Assembly (NCBI GenBank): GCA_024867545.1 | Contig: JANFNE010000016.1 | Location: forward strand, 558,001 to 622,000 | Direction: 5' to 3' | Source: Phytopythium helicoides | Taxonomy: Eukaryota; Oomycota; Peronosporomycetes; Pythiales; Pythiaceae | Length of the DNA stretch: 64,000 nt | Shown: positions 54,477 through 64,000 of the stretch, one piece after another | How positions within the stretch are numbered: position 1 is the stretch's first letter | Layout of the letters: every line of letters begins with the position of its first letter | The notes under the pieces: generated by a model | Told to the model about the DNA's origin: nothing | Seen by the model: only the letters and a program-made list of their open reading frames with translations | Database searches by the model: none | Translations under genes and position numbers: made by a program

Positions 54477-56310
54477 GGCGGGCGCGGGAAGGAAGAGACT
54501 GGCGGCGCGGGCCGGCGCGGGCTTGGACGCTTCGCTTTCGGTTGGATCTTTTGGCGGAAGGAAGGAAAGATTTCCGTACGGTACAAACAGGCAGCTTCAA
54601 CCTGCGAGTCGGCGACTTTTCCGTGGGCGGCGAAACGACTCGGCTGCCCCTTGGGGAGGGCATACTGGGGGCAAGAGGTTTCCCAGAACGGGATCTTACG
54701 CTGGCGTGCGCGGGAATTATTACGGAAATACGCGCGACTGACTTTTTTTCTAAATTTGCCCCCGACGGCGAGGCTTTCTCTTCTGCCCCATGGACACCAC
54801 GAGGGCTCTGCGCAGGCCTCCATGGGGCAACAGGTGGAGAGGCTTGCCGCAGGATTGCAGGGCGAGAGAGAGCGCCGCCGTGGATAGTGCAGCGATGACC
54901 GTCGACGCCAGAATCCGAAGGCGTCAAGACAGACAGCGACCTTTCGTTCGTGCAGTGGTGTGGGCCACATTTAGTTGTTTTCGCCTCAGTTGCCTCCACC
55001 GACCTGTTCTTTTATTATGTACGACTTGCTGCAAGTTGTGAGCAACTCACTCGTGAGCAACGCGCTGTGTGCTGCGTGTCTCGATGCTGGCCCGAACGCT
55101 CGAAATCGAAGCGCCGATCTTCAGTCGAGATCCGACTCTAGGGGGTCGGTGCCTGCCGGGCTCTGCTACTGCGCGTTGCTGCCCCCACGACATGATTTGC
55201 CTCTTTGATGGTTGGTAGCCGAGCAGTGCAAGCCAGGACCGATGGCGAGTGAGCTTCGGCAACCACCACCGTCTCCGAAAGAAGCCTCGAGAAACGAGCA
55301 CCGCTGGACGCAAAGTGCTGATACATTCGCTCGAGGCTCGAGCGATTTCTGGCCGTCGAACGGACACTTATTCCCTCCATTCCGCGTAAAGCGCCTGATG
55401 AGTCAAGCATGTACTGGCTCAAATCCCTTCAAGAGACGCTTCGATTCGACCAAAAGATCCCGGGAACCGGCCCAGAAAGTGCCGGTCAGAGCTGAATTTT
55501 CCGCCCAGACTGTAGCCATCTGCGTGGCGAGTCGCACATGGCGCTGGCGCTGCTGGCTCGGCGACACCAGCCCACGACTCGCTGCCTGCAGTGCGGTGCA
55601 CTTGCATTTGCACTGCAATTGCGTACCGTAGAGAGCAAGCCGCAATGTTGAACCCTTTCGTCCACGTGTGGCCGACTGCGGCGTCGTCGTGGTCCGGCGC
55701 GCTGCTCGCCATCGGCTACGGGCGAGTTCGCCAGTTGAGGCTCGGCGCAAATCAGCGCGAGGAGCTACAGTGGGCTCGAGTGCCGGTGGCTGTGTTTCTC
55801 GCGTGGCTAGGTTTGAACGTGCGACGCCGGGCCAATTGGCGAGACGACGAGTGTGCGAAAGAGAGAGAAAGCTCCAGGGTGAAGGGCGGACCAGGGCCAG
55901 GCTGCCATTCCGCTGCGCTCCTTCACTCACAGACGCTCTTGCCAGCCGACGCGCGCAGCGAGACCAGCGAGATCCCCGTCGCTTGCGACACGAGCTCGGC
56001 CGCGTTCAGCCGGCCGCGGGGAACAAATTTGCTCGCGGATAAAAAAGCGGCTGGCGAGCAGCAGGCTAGCACCAGTCGCTAACGCTGCAGCTCAAGCAGC
56101 GGCACCTCTGCCGCCATTAAAGGCGCTGCGCAACGCGAGTGAGAGGCGACTGACTAGCCCCTCGCGCGCACCGACCGCCCGAGCCAGGCTGGTACCATTC
56201 AAGGCCGAGCCTCGCTGCGGAAGCGGAGCTGGCGACGCCAAGAGCTCAACGCCCACCCGATCGGGCCTGTCGGCGAGCAAGGCGAGCCCGACAGCAACAG
56301 CTACTCGTTT
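54477..56310. other. Divergent intergenic region, 1.8 kb
   Basis: Lies between the 5' ends of the RWP-RK gene and the membrane hydrolase gene. Several open frames exist because the DNA is GC-rich, but none has a recognisable domain. Promoters for both genes are expected here. Confidence 0.5.
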
Positions 56311-58737
56311 ATGCGCTTCAGCGACGACAGCAACTCGTCCGACGATTGCAGCACCCCGCGCTTCGCGACGGACGAGCTTCCGACTGGCGCCACCACTGCC
56401 TTCGACTCGACTGCCCTCTCCATCTCGTTCGGCCAATTCGACACATACGACTTCATCGAAGACTCCTCCAGCTCCCAGCCACTGTCAGCTCCTGTATCAA
56501 CTACACCGTCGATACCACCACCAGAACCCACCCCACCTCTTGTGCCGCCACCGTCCATGCCAAGTCATGTGCGCTGCCGTATTGCAGTGTGTCGATGGGC
56601 GCCTCTCGTACTGCCAGTCGGGCTGCTCAGCACATTCATCATTTTACTCATCTCGGATCTCACACAGGCAGACACAAGTGCCAACTCGGCAGGATCAGAC
56701 GGCAGCAATACTCCAACCATCATTACCGATTGGAATACTTGCGAGCTCAAGAGTGCGGCAGCGAATGCAGCAAACCTCACTGCGCAATGCACGCTCATTG
56801 CAATGCCTCTTTGTCACGAAGATGTGTGCTCGGACCCCGACAACCACACCATCAATGTGTTTGTCAAGCGCATCCCGGCGTCGGAAACAACAGACGGACC
56901 CTCTACAGCCGTGTGGTACATCCCCGATCGACCAGACTCTCAGACGCCGGCCGAGGCAGACAATCAAATGGCACTGCTCTTCGAGCAACTCAACGCGACC
57001 ACCAGCATTTACAGAATGGATATGCGCGGAACCGGGCAAAGCTCGCCTCTTGTATGCAGTGTCGACTTGGCAGCATCAGTTTTTCGAAACGATCAGGAAC
57101 CAACGCTCGAGGACGTCCAGCAGTGTTCTCAGGATGTGCGCGCCATGTACGGTGACCGATTGGCAGCATTTTCACTCACGAGCTCAGCATACGACCTGAA
57201 AGCAGCGATCGAGACGTACCAAACCGAGACATCAAGCGACGTGGGTGAACACATGTCGGTCGTTGTGTATGCTTTGGGGTACGGAACTCTCGTCGCCCAG
57301 CGAATGATGCAGCTCGAAACGGCTGGAGTCGTCGGGTACGCACTAGACAGCCCGCTTGCGACTGCAAACTCTCAGACTGCCTGGAGCGAGTCCCAGAGCG
57401 ATGCTGAATTCGGCGAAGTGGGAGATGCATTCTTGCTCTGGTGTGCAAATGACTCGGACTGTGCTGCACGGTTCCCAAACACTAGTCTCACGAATGTGTC
57501 AGCCACACTTGAAGCGACTTTTGTGCGCTTGGATGCGGAAAATGGATCGAGTGTGTGCTCTGAATTGCTTTACAACGCAACCAGCACGTCCAGTGATTCT
57601 GGTTCATCTTCAGGTTCAGGCACTGCAGAATTTTCACCATCGTACACTCTTCGTGAACAGCTTGCGGTGCTCATGGAGAATGCAACGCTGCGGCCACTCA
57701 TCCCAGTCATGATCTACCGCTTCAGTCGATGCGGCGCTCAGGATATTAACGCACTCACTCGACTGACCGAAACACTCGCATCAACGATTGAACAGCGTGA
57801 AAACGAGCTCGAGTTGGTGTTTGCCATCCAGGCATTCAGCGAGCTGTGGGAGACTCCGTCGCCAAACGAGACTGAGATGCTAGAGCGCTTCACGACTGCC
57901 AAAATCAGTGACGGACGCGTCTATGATAAGCTGAAGGCGTACTGCCTCTTCTCAGGCGACTCCACGTCAGCATGTGAGGGCGTGACATCGGCAGGAAGCT
58001 TGCTAGCCTTCGAGCGAGACGGCTTAGGCAACGCCAACGTATCTCTCCCAGCGTCTACCACCGTGCTGATCCTGAGTGGGGACATGGATGGACAAGCGCC
58101 AACCAAGTTCGCGATGGCGCTTGACAACGCCATCGTCGCGGATGGCGGAAAGCGCCTGATCGTAGTCGCCAATGGCACACACAACGTGGTTGACAGCGCG
58201 GTGCTCGCCGATGGGTCCTCCTGTGGTAGACAGGTGGTTGCCTCGTTCATTGCCTCCGATGGTGCTCTCACATCGGTGGATGCGTCCTGCATGGAGGAGC
58301 TCCCGCCTGCGAGGTTGATTGTGTCGACGGAGCTGAGCCCGCTATTGCTGAACGTGACGGACGCGTACGACGGTGAGGCCGGGACTGTACCTCCAGCGGA
58401 CAGCAGCACGTCGTCCAGCACCGAGACAGAGGGCGGGAGCAGTCAGGCGTCTTCGATGGTAAATGCCGGGTCATCATCTCTCGAGGCCGAAATCGACAGT
58501 CTGTCGGCGTCTCGGAACCGTTACCGCGTGGCGGTGATCGTCGTGGGCAGCTTGTGCGTCGCATCAGTCGTTCTGTGCATGGCGTACGCGGCGTTCCGGC
58601 GTCACCGACGGCGCGAGCTGGCAAAGGAGGAGGCACTGCTTCGGCGCATGCGCGGCAGCGAGGACGACGACTATGAGCTGCTGCGGGGGTTGTACCTGTC
58701 GTCGTTCAGCTACCGCACGGACCCGAGCGCGAGCTGA
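56311..58737 (+). CDS. Membrane-anchored S33-like alpha/beta-hydrolase, nucleophile lost
   Basis: 808 residues, one exon. Cytoplasmic-type Ser/Pro-rich N-terminus, membrane span at about 96-115 (WAPLVLPVGLLSTFIILLIS), large lumenal/extracellular region with many N-glycosylation sequons and cysteines, a Ser/Thr-rich stalk (about 690-720), second membrane span at about 739-762, and a basic then acidic tail. The hydrolase fold shows RMDMRGTGQSSP (239 region), the elbow VVVYALGYGTLVAQR, LILSGDMDGQAP (Asp593) and VANGTHNVV (His624). In the S33/TAP-like pattern the elbow is GxSYGT; here the serine position is Gly323 (codon GGG at 57277). Asp and His remain, so it is probably a pseudoenzyme with a binding or structural role. 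Confidence 0.8.
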   Translation: MRFSDDSNSSDDCSTPRFATDELPTGATTAFDSTALSISFGQFDTYDFIEDSSSSQPLSAPVSTTPSIPPPEPTPPLVPPPSMPSHVRCRIAVCRWAPLVLPVGLLSTFIILLISDLTQADTSANSAGSDGSNTPTIITDWNTCELKSAAANAANLTAQCTLIAMPLCHEDVCSDPDNHTINVFVKRIPASETTDGPSTAVWYIPDRPDSQTPAEADNQMALLFEQLNATTSIYRMDMRGTGQSSPLVCSVDLAASVFRNDQEPTLEDVQQCSQDVRAMYGDRLAAFSLTSSAYDLKAAIETYQTETSSDVGEHMSVVVYALGYGTLVAQRMMQLETAGVVGYALDSPLATANSQTAWSESQSDAEFGEVGDAFLLWCANDSDCAARFPNTSLTNVSATLEATFVRLDAENGSSVCSELLYNATSTSSDSGSSSGSGTAEFSPSYTLREQLAVLMENATLRPLIPVMIYRFSRCGAQDINALTRLTETLASTIEQRENELELVFAIQAFSELWETPSPNETEMLERFTTAKISDGRVYDKLKAYCLFSGDSTSACEGVTSAGSLLAFERDGLGNANVSLPASTTVLILSGDMDGQAPTKFAMALDNAIVADGGKRLIVVANGTHNVVDSAVLADGSSCGRQVVASFIASDGALTSVDASCMEELPPARLIVSTELSPLLLNVTDAYDGEAGTVPPADSSTSSSTETEGGSSQASSMVNAGSSSLEAEIDSLSASRNRYRVAVIVVGSLCVASVVLCMAYAAFRRHRRRELAKEEALLRRMRGSEDDDYELLRGLYLSSFSYRTDPSAS

Positions 58738-59669
58738 AGCTGGCGGGTCGTAGAGTATCCTATCAGGCGGCGCGCAGATAGAGTCCCCATGTAACATAGC
58801 AATTGCAGCGCCGCTGGAGCCCATTCTCTCCCTCGCCACGCACGCGCACGCCACCCACAGGCCCCGCTGAGCGTCCACCCGAGGCGCAGGCCGCGAGTCG
58901 CAGCGCCGAGGCGCTGGACTGGCGCGTGATCCCGCGGCCGCCGCCCGGCAGCGCAGAGAAGGGCGGCGTCAACTCGCTTCGAGGCGCGTTCCCGGTGCCG
59001 CGCATCCTCCGAGTGATGCTTTGAGATTCCGACGTTTCTGCTGGACTGATGGCTGAAGGTCGCTGACTCGGGGGAGTGACGGCTGCAGAACCTGCAGAAT
59101 TGGATTGGAGCGGCGGTACGCTGCGACATGTTGGAGGCGAACGCGTTACGAAATGCCTGCGAGAGTTGATACTGCAGTTCGAATCGGCTGCTCCAGCCAC
59201 AGCGCTTCGATGACAGGATGGGTTGAGTCGACTTTGGGCCAATCAGCCGCCGATGGGCAGGATCGCATCGATGTGATTGGCGCGAACTTCGAGATGTGAA
59301 GCGGGTTCAACCCGCTGCTTTGGTTCGACCCACGGGTCGACAGCGCCGTTCATGCTGGTTTTTGTATGTAAAAGTTATGCCGCGGGTCGTGGCGCAACCC
59401 GCGCTCCCTTTCTCCATGCGGTGATGGGCGTCAAAGTCTTCAGGAACCACTACTCTTTCTCGCAATCCTGGGAAACGGGCCTCCATGTAGGCTTTTTTGC
59501 CAGTTGAACCACGCAACTCACCGTTTCCAAATCAGGGAAACAGGCGAAAAGGCCTGCGCCTCCCCCCAGCCCTACCGTACGTAGTTGCCCCTGAATTCAG
59601 GCAAGTCACGCAACCAAGCGCCCAGTATCAGCGCCCACAGTGCGCGAGGAGCGAGGAAGAGAGGAGACC
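58738..59669. other. Intergenic region before the TAZ gene
   Basis: No gene recognised. An Inr+FPR-like sequence CTCACCGTTTCCAAATC at 59517..59533 is a plausible core promoter for the TAZ gene, about 140 bp before its ATG. Confidence 0.5.
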
Positions 59670-62248
59670 ATGGCGCGCTCCCGCCGCGGCTCCCGCCACG
59701 CGCACATTCCCCCCGAAGCGCCCATGCCCTACTCGGCCTCCTGCCCGAGCCTCTCGGCCATGTACGACGGGCCCGACGAGCTGCTGCGCGCGCTGGCGGA
59801 CGACGACCGCGCCGTGCACGGCGGCCAGTCGGCCGGCAACCTCATGGCGGCGCTGGCGCACGACGCGTCCGGCCTGGGCGTGGCGCCTGCCGTGCTTGGG
59901 CTGCAACCCGCGGGGCTGCACCTGGACGAGGAGCCGCTGGGCGAGCCCTCGACCTCGGCCGAGCTGCTCGGGCCCGACAAGGGATACGACTTTTTGCTGC
60001 AGCTCCAGCAGGACCACCTGGACGCCTCGCAGCGGCTCTTCCCGCACCAAGCGCCCGCCTTCCTCAATGACGACGTCGACGGACTGCTAATGTCGCCCCC
60101 CGCGGGCAACGCCAAGCGCGCGGGCTTCCACGGATCCGCGTCCTTCACCAACCTCGCCAGCATGGAGGCCGAGCTGCAGCGCCGCCAGCAGGCCGCCAGC
60201 AAGCGCAAGAAGGGCGGCAGCGAGCGCTGGCACAAGCTACAGCGCCACAAGTCCTTCGACTCGACCGTCATGCCCGAGCTGGACTTCACGCAGCCCTCCT
60301 TCTCCGCCCCGCCGGGAAGCAACTTTTTCGGACCCAACGCGCCGCCCATCGCCATGCCATCGTCGATTCCCAACGCCGTGCCGTTCATGCAAAGGTGCGT
60401 TTGCGAATAGTCTTGCTGCTGCAGTGTGTTGAATGTTCATTGACGTTATCGTTCTACTGGACGAGCAGTAGCGCCAATCCGGACGCCGACATGCTTGGGA
60501 TGGAAGACTTCCCGACCAACTTTACGTCCGAGCCCTCGTGGCCAGCGACATCGATGGCGCTCGGTGGCGGTATGATGATCGATGCATTCGGAGGAGCCGA
60601 CGAAGCTAGTCTCATCAACGACATGAACGCACTCGCGGCTTCCTCTCCACATGACCCAGACGGTTTTATGAGGTCAATGGCCGCCGCCACCCAGCAAGTG
60701 CCCGACGACAGCAATGTCCAGAGCTCTGCTGCGCTCGACTTGCTGCTATCCGAGAAGGAGCGCGACAACATGTTTGATGCCATCCGCGACTTCTCGGCTC
60801 CGAATGAATCGGCGGTGAGCGCTGCCATGTCGACGCCGCTGTCATCGTCTGCCCCTACGACGAGCTACATGGATGCGTCGCCACGAGAGCGCAGGGGCGT
60901 CATGCGTCGGAGAGATTCGCGCAACGGCGTTATGGGAAAGAGGAAAACGACGCACAGCCCACCGCTACACCCGTACGCGCGCAACCGTGAAGACTCCAAC
61001 CATGGCAAGCCGTTCTCTCTCAACTCGGGCTCTCCCCCGACTGGCCTCCCGCCTCAGCGACCTCAGGAGCCACCCTCGGTGCCCATGCGGAAACGCCTGG
61101 AACAAATCCTTGTGCATTCGGTGCAAAACTCCGATGCGGGTGCGATGCTGTCGGTAATCGAGATGGAGTTCCTGAAGCAGTCGCCGCTCTTTTCCGCCGA
61201 CAAGGCAGCCGAGACTGCAGGGTCGCTGTGGCTTCTGCTGCACGCAGCACAGTGCGATGATAGTTCGTGCGAGATTGGTGGCTGCGATGTCATGCGTCGA
61301 GTGCTCAGCCACTGCATGGGTTGTGATCTGCTTGTTGGCAAGTGCAAACAGCCCTGCAACGACGCGAAGGCGATGCTGCTCCACTACGGCTCGTGCAACA
61401 GCAAGGGCAGTATGCATGGCAAGTCGTGCGCTGTCTGCTGGAATCTACTGGAGATCGACCATGCTCACCAAGCGGCAATGGATAACAGCGGAAAGCCGGC
61501 TGCTCCACCTGCTGCGCCGATGATGTCGACGACTCCTCCTGTGATGGGAGGGACGCCTCTGCTGCCGATGCCGATGAACCCTCTGTCGGCGTCGTCGTTT
61601 GTGTCGCCGAGTCTTCGACCGTCAGCTGGACCAAACGCTTCATCTGGTGGTAGCTCCACTTCCAAGCATGTGCCGATCCAGCCGAACCCGCTCCCGACAG
61701 CGTCGAACCCGATGGGTCTCATGGGCTCGTTCCCCCATTTTGGTTACTCGCTGTCGCTGTACTTGGAGCAAACGTCGGCGCCGTTCCGTGCTGAGGTCAA
61801 GTCTCGAGTGGAAAAGCGCGTCACGGCTGCTGCAAGCCAGGATTTGATCCAACATATGCAGAAGAAGACTCGGCTGCGGTCCCTCGACGACCTACGCTCA
61901 GAGGCTCGCACAATTGTTCTCGGCGAGATGGAGCGTGAGCTGCACTTTCATATGCAAGCGTACAGCTGGGCGACCGCGAGTGGCAAAAGCATGGGTGACC
62001 CAAGCGCAACATATCCCGGTGGAATGCCTGGCGACAATGCGCTACCGCCATACCTGCTGAGCGTTGCTGCCGCAGGATTCGCGGCTCTCTACGCGCAGCA
62101 GGCAACGCTGCAGGCGGCTGCCATGACGTCAGGGCGACCTGCTCAGCCCGCCACATCGGCTTCATCCTCGGGACCTTCGCGGCGCAAGAGCGACGCGTCT
62201 TCCAAGAAGAAGAAGGCTGAAGGCGAGCCCACCACCGTCGCGTCGTGA
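59670..62248 (+). CDS. TAZ zinc-finger protein (2 exons)
   Basis: 834 residues from exons 59670..60394 and 60469..62248; the 74-bp intron is GT-AG, phase 2, and the joined length is exactly 835 codons. The TAZ domain spans about 497-567 with three HCCC sites: His500-Cys504-Cys509-Cys514, His523-Cys527-Cys534-Cys538 and His547-Cys551-Cys562-Cys565. TAZ domains of CBP/p300 bind transactivation domains of transcription factors. The flanks are Ser/Pro/Met-rich; basic stretches (RRQQAASKRKKGG, RRKSDASSKKKKAEGE) may be nuclear localisation signals. No HAT, bromodomain or KIX sequence is seen, so it is a stand-alone TAZ protein, probably a nuclear adaptor or regulator. Confidence 0.9.
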
Positions 62249-62926
62249 TGCGGACTCGGCTCGTCCGATTCCGTGTTATTTATCGTCTACTCCAGGGTGG
62301 ACGGTGTTCGAGATGGCTCGAGCGCGTGGGGGTCGCGTGTTCGTGGCGGCATCTCCCAATGTGTTGCGAGCGCAACGCAACGCCGCGTTCGAGTCGGCCT
62401 CGCGAAGACGAGCGTGGGCGGTGGTGCTTCGCCACCGAGTGTTTTTGTTTTTTGATCCGCTTCAAGATGCTCAAGTTGTAGCCATTTCGACAAGCGAAAT
62501 CCAGTACATGTGTACACTGACTGACTGTACTGTAGTCTCTGCAATGATAATGAAAGTCCCACTCGCTGAACCGTTCAGAACCGCGGTTCACACTAATATC
62601 AGTACAACTAGCATATTCATCCCAAAAATCACTGATACAAGGGGCTGACAGCCCAGCGCGAAAATGATTTGGGGCACAAGGAAGACAGGTGTCGACGTGG
62701 AGCGGCTCGTCTCTCCTTTTGCGCCAAAGGTTGGTTCTTTTCATCCTGCTCAGCCGCGCTTTTGCAGTCCAAACGCTGCATCTTCCGACATTTTTCGGCC
62801 GTAAATCACTTTTTCGCTGACGGCCAAGGCCAGTTGCTGTCACGCTCGCCGACATGGAGCGCTCCAGGCCGCGGCATTCGCCGATTCCTCGGCTCCCGCT
62901 GGCTCTCGGGACCTCCGCGCGTGCTC
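62249..62926. other. Intergenic region before the mucin-like gene
   Basis: No gene recognised. Short ACTGACTG/TACTGTA motifs near 62515-62535. A long open frame precedes the mucin ATG but lacks a signal peptide until residue 87. Confidence 0.5.
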
Positions 62927-64000
62927 ATGCGGCGACTGGCGACGCTCGCGCTCGCGGCGGCCGTGTTCGCTTCGAACGCGTCCGCGCAGCTGACTTCGGG
63001 CTGCGAGACGTGGGAGTTCGACGGCCAGGACATTGTGAGCTACGACGACACGACCGTCTCAGCGAGCGGCAGCGGCAGCGGCGGCGTGCAGGAGACGTGG
63101 TTCGAGCAGGACTCGTCCTTCACGACGCTCTACTACTGCGGCACCACGGTCGAGTCCACCTACGATGCGTCCGCGTCTGACAGCGGCTCCACGGCGGCGT
63201 CTGCGTCGTCGTCGTCGGCGTCCACTTCTTCGCCAGTGACAGTCACGCCAACGACAGCTCCATCCACGTCATCGACAGGCTCGACTAGTAGTTCAGGATC
63301 GACTGGTACAAGCGCGCCAGCAACATCATCGTCAGGATCAACAGCGACGGATGCTCCGTCGACTGAGTCGCCTACGGAGTCTCCGACCGAGTCGCCTACG
63401 AACGCGCCTGTGACGTCGTCGTCGGGTTCTTCGGACGGCTCTAGCTCATCTTCGACTACTGCTCCGTCGACTGAGTCGCCTACGGAGTCGCCTACTGAGT
63501 CGCCTACGGAGTCTCCTACGGAGTCCCCGACCGAGTCTCCGACGAACGCGCCTACGGATTCCCCGACCGAGTCTCCGACCGAGTCTCCTACGAACGCGCC
63601 TACGGAGTCCCCGACCGAGTCTCCGACCGAGTCTCCTACGAACGCGCCTGTGACGTCGTCGTCGGGTTCTTCGGACGGCTCTAGCTCATCTTCGAACTAC
63701 TGCTCCGTCGACTGAGTCGCCTACGGAGTCGCCTACTGAGGTCGCCTACGGAGTCTCCTACGAACGCGCCTGTGACGTCGTCCGTCGGGTTTCTTCGGAC
63801 GGCTCTAGCTCATCTTCGACTACTGCTCCGTCGACTGAGTCGCCTACGGAGTCGCCTACTGAGTCGCCTACGGAGTCTCCTACGGAGTCCCCGACCGAGT
63901 CTCCGACGAACGCGCCTACGGATTCCCCGACCGAGTCTCCGACCGAGTCTCCGACCGAGTCTCCTACGAACGCGCCTACGGAGTCTCCGACCGAGTCGCC
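62927..64000 (+). CDS. Mucin-like secreted protein with TESP repeats, partial
   Basis: Start chosen at 62927 because it opens a signal peptide (MRRLATLALAAAVFASNASA). A short N-terminal domain with two cysteines (SGCETWEF, LYYCGTTVE) is followed by a Ser/Thr-rich region and repeats of PTESPTESPTNAP type with VTSSSGSSDGSSSSS blocks, typical of O-glycosylated oomycete surface proteins. As written, the frame ends at 63715 (NYCSVD), but this is caused by single-base insertions near 63695, 63740, 63781 and 63792 relative to the equivalent repeat; the TESP frame then continues to the window edge, shifted by one. Probably one long ORF with sequence errors or slippage. Confidence 0.75.

Noticed and set aside
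52786..54741. 651-codon open frame antisense to the RWP-RK gene
   Set aside because: No domain; it mirrors the codon bias of the sense gene in GC-rich DNA.

Overview
This window is nuclear DNA of a eukaryote, most likely an oomycete (Peronosporales/Pythiales type; species not determinable from the sequence). Evidence: genes with short GT-AG introns of 54-75 bp, an RWP-RK regulator, a TAZ zinc-finger protein, a threonine/serine/proline mucin with TESP repeats, and oomycete-style Inr+FPR core promoters (TCAYTYY followed by CAWTTT-like sequence) before most genes. No bacterial operon, tRNA, rRNA or CRISPR array was found.

Region 1 (1-39.8 kb) is almost entirely a tandemly amplified family of small secreted cysteine-rich proteins: 26 loci, of which 24 are intact and 2 broken. 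There are two subfamilies. Type A has CHQLACW and ends in TVTNCQ..C. Type B has CQQ(L/V)ACW and ends in VVTNCQ..C. Both share a six-cysteine framework C-x4-C-x8-C-x50-C-x10-C-x7..9-C, the core GMWVRYWRT, a signal peptide, and an R-x-L-(Q/E/K/R) motif between the signal peptide and the cysteine domain. Every one of the 12 type B genes is head-to-head with a type A gene, which suggests co-expressed A+B partners. Within the cluster: 1-5.1 kb has two copies of one A gene with 884 bp of perfect identity; 5.4-16.8 kb is a duplicated unit of about 5.4 kb with gene order B-A-A-B, each copy preceded by a (CT)n tract; 17.5-39.8 kb is an array of about 3.0-3.2 kb A/B units. The two broken copies are a truncated and frameshifted A at 17.5 kb and a frameshifted A at 29.9 kb. 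A hammerhead-ribozyme-like motif sits in the unrelated segment at 17.2 kb that separates the two arrays.

Region 2 (39.8-44.8 kb) holds a SAM-dependent methyltransferase and a Fanzor (eukaryotic TnpB-like RNA-guided nuclease) gene whose RuvC and zinc-ribbon half is open but whose N-terminal half is interrupted, followed by decayed repeat-like sequence.

Region 3 (44.8-64 kb) is a conventional gene-dense segment: a CENP-B/Psq-type helix-turn-helix protein with a jelly-roll-like C-terminus, aspartate kinase (2 exons), a possible 46-residue membrane microprotein, a PX-domain protein, an inverted 3' fragment of a membrane hydrolase gene, glutathione reductase (4 exons, probable mitochondrial presequence), an RWP-RK protein, the full-length membrane alpha/beta-hydrolase whose nucleophile serine is replaced by glycine, a TAZ zinc-finger protein (2 exons) and a mucin-like secreted protein that runs off the right edge.
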